Shown piece by piece: positions 60,539-64,000 of a DNA stretch of 64,000 nt. Numbering within the stretch: the first letter of the stretch is position 1; each line of letters starts with the position of its first letter. Below the pieces are notes generated by a model. That model made no database searches. It had not been told where the DNA came from and worked only from the letters and a program-made list of their open reading frames with translations. Source of the stretch: Actinomycetes bacterium (lineage in GTDB: Bacteria > Actinomycetota > Thermoleophilia > RBG-16-64-13); NCBI GenBank assembly GCA_024637035.1, contig JAGXFW010000022.1:79613-143612 (forward strand), read 5' to 3'. Made by a program: the position numbers and the translations under genes.

Positions 60539-61702
60539 TCAGACGGGCGGTTGCTGTTTGACACTGCTCGTGCTTCTCATATGGCAGGCGGCTTGGTGTG
60601 TTTCGGTGAGCGCACATCCGTGACCAGGGCCCCGCGCGGGGACTCGGCCACCGGCGACGCTCGGGACACCCTGAGCGATAGCCTGGTAGGCACCCCGGAC
60701 GAGAGTGCGCACCGACTCGACGTGAGCGACGCTCGGCGCGCAACGCGCCACGTGGATGCCGGTGGCCCAGGCGATCGGGCCCGTGCAGTCGTGGAATGTG
60801 ACGGGTAGGCCGCTGTCGGCAGCCGCGGCCGCCGCCTCCAGTGCGCCACTCACGCCCCCCGACCAGCTGACATCGCAATGCAATAGCCCGACGCCGCCGC
60901 CACGGGCGAGTCGCCGGAACGCCGCACCCCCCGCCAACGATTCCCCGGAACAGAGCGGAGTGGACAACGTCCGGGCCAGATCCGCCAAGTCCCGATCGGT
61001 CGCGGGGGTGAAAGGGTCCTCGATCCAAGCGAGGTCCAGATCGTCCAGGGCAGTCGCCACGCGCATGCCCTCATCCCGGTCGAACTGGTCGTATAGATCC
61101 ACCGCGACCGACATGCCGGGAACGGACGCAGCCTCGCGAACGAGCTCGATGCCCCCTTCCAGGTTCCTACCCGGCTCGAGATGGAACACCTTCATGAGCG
61201 TGAACCCGTCGGCGAGGAGTTCTTCAGCGAGACCACGAGGATCTTCGATGAAGGCCGTGAAGTCCCGATGCGGGCCATCGCCGCGCACAACCCAATCGTG
61301 ATCGGGGTCGCAACAAGTGTTGTAAGTGGCCACATCCCCGCGGATGTGCTCGCCGCCGATGAATCCAGCCAACGGCAGGCCCCCGCGACGGGCCGCCAGG
61401 TCCCACGCGGCGATGTCCAGGGCCGATGCCGCCGCGGTCTCCACCGAAGCCGGCCCGGCCGCTCGCCGACTGCCGTAGATGTTCTTCGAGCACTCCTCGC
61501 GGATGCGAGCCGGAGAGCCTGTACTCAGGCCGAGTATGTGCGGTGCGAGTATCTCGTGCACGTAGGATTCTACGGCTCCCGCGGCCCAGAACGTCTCGCC
61601 CAGCCCGGTTGCCCCGTCCTCTGCTCGCAGCACCACATGCAGGAGGTGCCGGTGGGAGGGGTGGCGCAGCGTCTGCACCTCGACTATCCGCTCGCCGGTC
61701 AC
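60539..61702 (-). CDS. Enolase-superfamily (mandelate racemase-type) enzyme
   Basis: 387 residues from GTG 61702, whose GTGA overlaps the UroD-fusion stop. Metal ligands are in VAVDLYDQF (D), WIEDPF (E) and CSGESL (E). CDVSWSGGVSG and FHDCTGP supply an Asp-His pair as in mandelate racemase and sugar-acid dehydratases; the second-strand motif reads LMKVFH, with one Lys instead of KxK. Dehydratase, racemase or epimerase are all possible. Its place among betaine-type methyltransferases is unusual and may mean epimerisation of the methylated substrate. Confidence 0.88.
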   Translation of the reverse strand: MTGERIVEVQTLRHPSHRHLLHVVLRAEDGATGLGETFWAAGAVESYVHEILAPHILGLSTGSPARIREECSKNIYGSRRAAGPASVETAAASALDIAAWDLAARRGGLPLAGFIGGEHIRGDVATYNTCCDPDHDWVVRGDGPHRDFTAFIEDPRGLAEELLADGFTLMKVFHLEPGRNLEGGIELVREAASVPGMSVAVDLYDQFDRDEGMRVATALDDLDLAWIEDPFTPATDRDLADLARTLSTPLCSGESLAGGAAFRRLARGGGVGLLHCDVSWSGGVSGALEAAAAAADSGLPVTFHDCTGPIAWATGIHVARCAPSVAHVESVRTLVRGAYQAIAQGVPSVAGGRVPARGPGHGCALTETHQAACHMRSTSSVKQQPPV

Positions 61703-63753
61703 GCTGCGGGTCCTTGGGCGCGCCGCGCGCGCAGGCGTTGGGTCAGGGCTCCCGCCTCGCCCGCGTTCGGCGCGTAGCCGTCTGCGCCCACATGCTCCGC
61801 GAACTCCGGGGTCACCGGGGCACCTCCCACTATGACATCCACCTGCCCGCGCAGGCCGCGTTGTCCCAGGAGCCCGATGACCGCCTGCATCTGGGGCATG
61901 GTGGTGGTCAGGAGGGCCGAGAGGGCCACCACGCCGGGACGGCGCCGCTCCACCTCGTCGGCGAAGGTCTGAGCGGCCACGTTGATGCCGAGGTCGACCA
62001 CGTCGCAACCCACGCCCCGCAGCATGAGGGCTACGAGGTTCTTGCCGATGTCGTGCAGGTCGCCGAACACGGTGCCGAGGAGGACCGTCGTCCCCATATC
62101 CAGACTCGCCCCGCCGTTAAGCAGGCCGGCCTTCAACACCTCGACCCCCGCCTCCATGGCCCGCGCGGCACGTAGCATCTCGGGTATGTAGAGTTCGCCC
62201 CGGCCGAACGCCTCGCCCACGTAGTCCATGGTGGCGATCATCCCGTCCTCGAGGATCTGCTGCGCGGGCACGCCCGCCGCCAACAGCTCCGCGACGTGCA
62301 TTTGGACGCCCGCCTGGTCGCCGCGAAGCAGTTCCCTGCGCACCGCATCGAGGCCCGCGAATATCGGCCCCCGCGATGACTCTTCTGATGGATCCTCCGA
62401 TGGATCTTCCGCAGTGCGCTCGACTTCGGATACGGCTTCGTCGGCGTTGCCGCCGCCCTTCTCGGCACCTCTTTCGGCGCCTTCGTCAGCCGACCCGGTG
62501 ACTCCAGTCCGGGCGCCTCGTTCGGGGGGGAAGATGTCGGGCATCGGGCCGACCGGGAGTGGGAGCGCGCCGTTCCCCTCCAGGAAGTCGGCCACTCGTC
62601 GCAATCTATCGAAGTCCGTGAGGGGGCTCACGGCGTCGGTGACGCCGGGGATGAAGGCGGTGCCGGGGGCGACCGCCCTGAGCATGTAGGTGAGGTAGTC
62701 GTCGAGTTCCTTCTCCGACCTCATCTCGGCGATCAGATACTCGGCAGGGATCCCGCCGATGATGGCCATCCGGTCGGCCCACTGTTCCACGTACTCGTGC
62801 AGTTTGAGACGAGTCATGGGGAATGGGCACACCGACTCCGCCCCGTCCACTCCCGAGGAGGCGATCAACTCCATGAGACCGTCGTTCTCGCCGTCGCAGT
62901 GGGTGATCAGCAGCTTGCCTTCCTGGTGCAGCCTGTCGGCCGCCTTCCGCAGCCAGGGGAGGATGTCCCTCTCGAAGTAGGGGGGGAAGGTGATGGTGCG
63001 ATCGTAGTTGCTGCCCCATTCCGCCACCTCCACCGGACTCGCTGCGTAGATGTCGAGCACCTGGTCGAAGTAGTGGGCCACGCTCTCGGCCAGTTCGTCC
63101 AGATCCCGCCTGCGTTCCCGGTAGTAGAGGAAGAACTCGGTGGGATCCAGGATGTACTTCTGTATCTGGTGGATGGGTGAGGCGGCGTCGACGGCCTGGC
63201 TCACCGTCACGCCGAGGTCGGCGATCTCGGCCTCCGACCGTTGGAACCCTTCGTGGCGGGGAGAGACGACCAGGTTCTCGAAGAGGGACGCCGCGATCCG
63301 CATGTCTTCGGACGTCACGACAGGCCTCTTCGTCACCATGGGGTAGGTGATGCCGTCCCGATGCATCGATTCGGTGAGTTCGAGCGTTGCCGTAAGCGTA
63401 CCGAGTCCAGTGCGGAACTCCACGTGGAACTCGTCTTCGAGCTCCCGGGTCACCGTTTCGACCGCCGATGAGAAGCCCAAGGAATACACGGTCTCGGGGG
63501 GGTTGAACAGGCCCAAAGCGACGAACGGCCAGTCGGTCCTCTCTCGAGACATGTAGCGGTAGTCGCCCGTGAGGCGGAAGATCCCCCACCCCTCGCGTCG
63601 GCAGATCTCGTCGCTGGAGAGGCCCGCGTACTCCCGGGGGAGCGTTCCCGATGCACTTCTGGCCGTGTGCCAGAGATCGAGTCGCGGGGCGAACGTGAGG
63701 CGATCCGACGGTTCTCGTCGGATCGCCGCGAGCATGCGTTGCCTCGTGTTCAT
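61699..63753 (-). CDS. UroD-family methyltransferase fused to corrinoid-binding domain
   Basis: 684 residues from ATG 63753. The N-terminal about 440 residues are a uroporphyrinogen-decarboxylase-fold methyltransferase (MNTRQRMLAAIRREPSDRLTFAP; ITHCDGEN, zinc site). An acidic, repetitive linker (EDPSEDPSEESS) follows, then a corrinoid-protein module: helical cap and B12-binding Rossmann domain with GDLHDIGKN (His about 567, cobalt ligand), SALLTTTMPQMQAVI and VIVGGAPVTPEFAEHVGADGYA. MtaA/MtbA-like transferases and corrinoid proteins are normally separate; here one chain can both carry and transfer the methyl group. Confidence 0.9.
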   Translation of the reverse strand: MNTRQRMLAAIRREPSDRLTFAPRLDLWHTARSASGTLPREYAGLSSDEICRREGWGIFRLTGDYRYMSRERTDWPFVALGLFNPPETVYSLGFSSAVETVTRELEDEFHVEFRTGLGTLTATLELTESMHRDGITYPMVTKRPVVTSEDMRIAASLFENLVVSPRHEGFQRSEAEIADLGVTVSQAVDAASPIHQIQKYILDPTEFFLYYRERRRDLDELAESVAHYFDQVLDIYAASPVEVAEWGSNYDRTITFPPYFERDILPWLRKAADRLHQEGKLLITHCDGENDGLMELIASSGVDGAESVCPFPMTRLKLHEYVEQWADRMAIIGGIPAEYLIAEMRSEKELDDYLTYMLRAVAPGTAFIPGVTDAVSPLTDFDRLRRVADFLEGNGALPLPVGPMPDIFPPERGARTGVTGSADEGAERGAEKGGGNADEAVSEVERTAEDPSEDPSEESSRGPIFAGLDAVRRELLRGDQAGVQMHVAELLAAGVPAQQILEDGMIATMDYVGEAFGRGELYIPEMLRAARAMEAGVEVLKAGLLNGGASLDMGTTVLLGTVFGDLHDIGKNLVALMLRGVGCDVVDLGINVAAQTFADEVERRRPGVVALSALLTTTMPQMQAVIGLLGQRGLRGQVDVIVGGAPVTPEFAEHVGADGYAPNAGEAGALTQRLRARRAQGPAA

Positions 63754-63838
63754 GAGGTGCCGCCCCCCAGTGCCGCCCCGCGGGGCGCCCCCAGTGCCCA
63801 CGCTCACCATCGCCGTCCCCCCGGATCGAACCGCACCC

Positions 63839-64000
63839 TTACCCTGCAGCCAGCTCGAGAGCCTTCGCCACAGCCTCCTGGGCGTTCTCCGCATAGGCGT
63901 CGGCACCGATCTTGTCCGCCCAGTACTGGGTGACCACGGCGCCGCCCACCATGGTCTTCACCTGGTCGCGGAGGCCGGCGTCTTTCAGCATCTTCTCCAG
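63839..64000 (-). CDS. Corrinoid protein, C-terminal end only
   Basis: The last 53 codons of a minus-strand gene that continues past the window edge. KTMVGGAVVTQYWADKIGADAYAENAQEAV is the C-terminus of the B12-binding domain of MtbC/MttC-type corrinoid proteins. The stop is at 63841-63839, 85 bp before the UroD-fusion start. It is the probable methyl acceptor for the MttB homologue. Confidence 0.88.
   Translation of the reverse strand: MEKMLKDAGLRDQVKTMVGGAVVTQYWADKIGADAYAENAQEAVAKALELAAG

Noticed and set aside
61703..62008. N-terminal extension of the enolase-superfamily protein
   Set aside because: The extra 102 residues overlap the corrinoid domain of the neighbouring gene in another frame and look like Arg/Gly shadow sequence.
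1..64000. tRNA, rRNA, transposase, integrase or attachment sites
   Set aside because: I looked in the intergenic gaps and among the proteins and found none that could be supported.

Overview
This is a contiguous piece of a high-GC bacterial chromosome (G+C is visibly high throughout) with short intergenic gaps, many ATGA/GTGA stop-start overlaps, frequent GTG starts and TTG/TACACT-type promoters. Those habits, the MarR/LysR/MerR regulators and the metabolic content fit an anaerobic or facultative member of a high-GC lineage, most likely a deep-branching actinobacterium. No rRNA or tRNA gene is present to settle this, and I would not name a genus. I saw no prophage, transposase, CRISPR array or rRNA.

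Layout. 1-6.5 kb: branched-chain amino acid and serine biosynthesis (ilvD 3' part, ilvB-ilvN, ilvC, serA), closed by a strong hairpin. 6.5-9.5 kb, minus strand: an SMC-type ATPase with no hinge and very short coiled coils, then a LysR regulator facing a possible small RNA. 9.9-16.2 kb: a degenerate nuclease-like protein, a membrane-anchored beta-propeller, a beta-keto acid cleavage enzyme, a lipoprotein, a DMT transporter, a trans-sulfuration-type PLP enzyme and a SHOCT protein. 16.3-19.7 kb: an arsenic resistance operon (arsR, redox protein, ArsP-like permease, ACR3, Fe-S chaperone). 19.8-24.5 kb: small housekeeping and hypothetical genes. 24.7-27 kb: a 2-hydroxyacyl-CoA dehydratase pair, one subunit frameshifted. 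27.3-36 kb: ketopantoate reductase-like, CobW GTPase, citrate synthase, an anion permease, lipoproteins, a QueG-like Fe-S protein, a phospholipase D, and a VapBC pair. 36.6-39.4 kb: a small lipoprotein, gene remnants and a carboxylesterase. 39.4-41.3 kb: leuA behind a leucine-rich leader peptide.

41.4-53 kb is the most coherent accessory block. A minus-strand catabolic operon encodes two DHDPS-family lyases, an acyl-CoA dehydrogenase, an FmdB zinc ribbon and an aldehyde dehydrogenase, followed by a MarR regulator. It diverges from a branched-chain-type ABC importer whose second permease and both ATPases are one fused polypeptide. Three copies of GTTGA-N4-TCAAC sit in the shared promoter region. 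Two enzymes carry long proline-rich repeat tails. I infer one regulon for uptake and breakdown of an unidentified, perhaps aromatic, carboxylate. 53-56 kb holds membrane proteins of unknown function and a frameshifted MerR regulator with an intact MerR-type promoter. acnA (56.2-59 kb) converges on a corrinoid methyl-transfer operon (59-64 kb): an MttB-family methyltransferase without pyrrolysine, an enolase-superfamily enzyme, a UroD-type methyltransferase fused to a corrinoid domain, and a corrinoid protein cut by the window edge. That operon suggests growth on methylated amines or betaines.

Best candidates for something undescribed: the hingeless SMC, the Pro-tailed lyase/dehydrogenase operon with its palindromic operators, the LivM-LivG-LivF fusion, and the UroD-corrinoid/MttB/enolase-superfamily operon.
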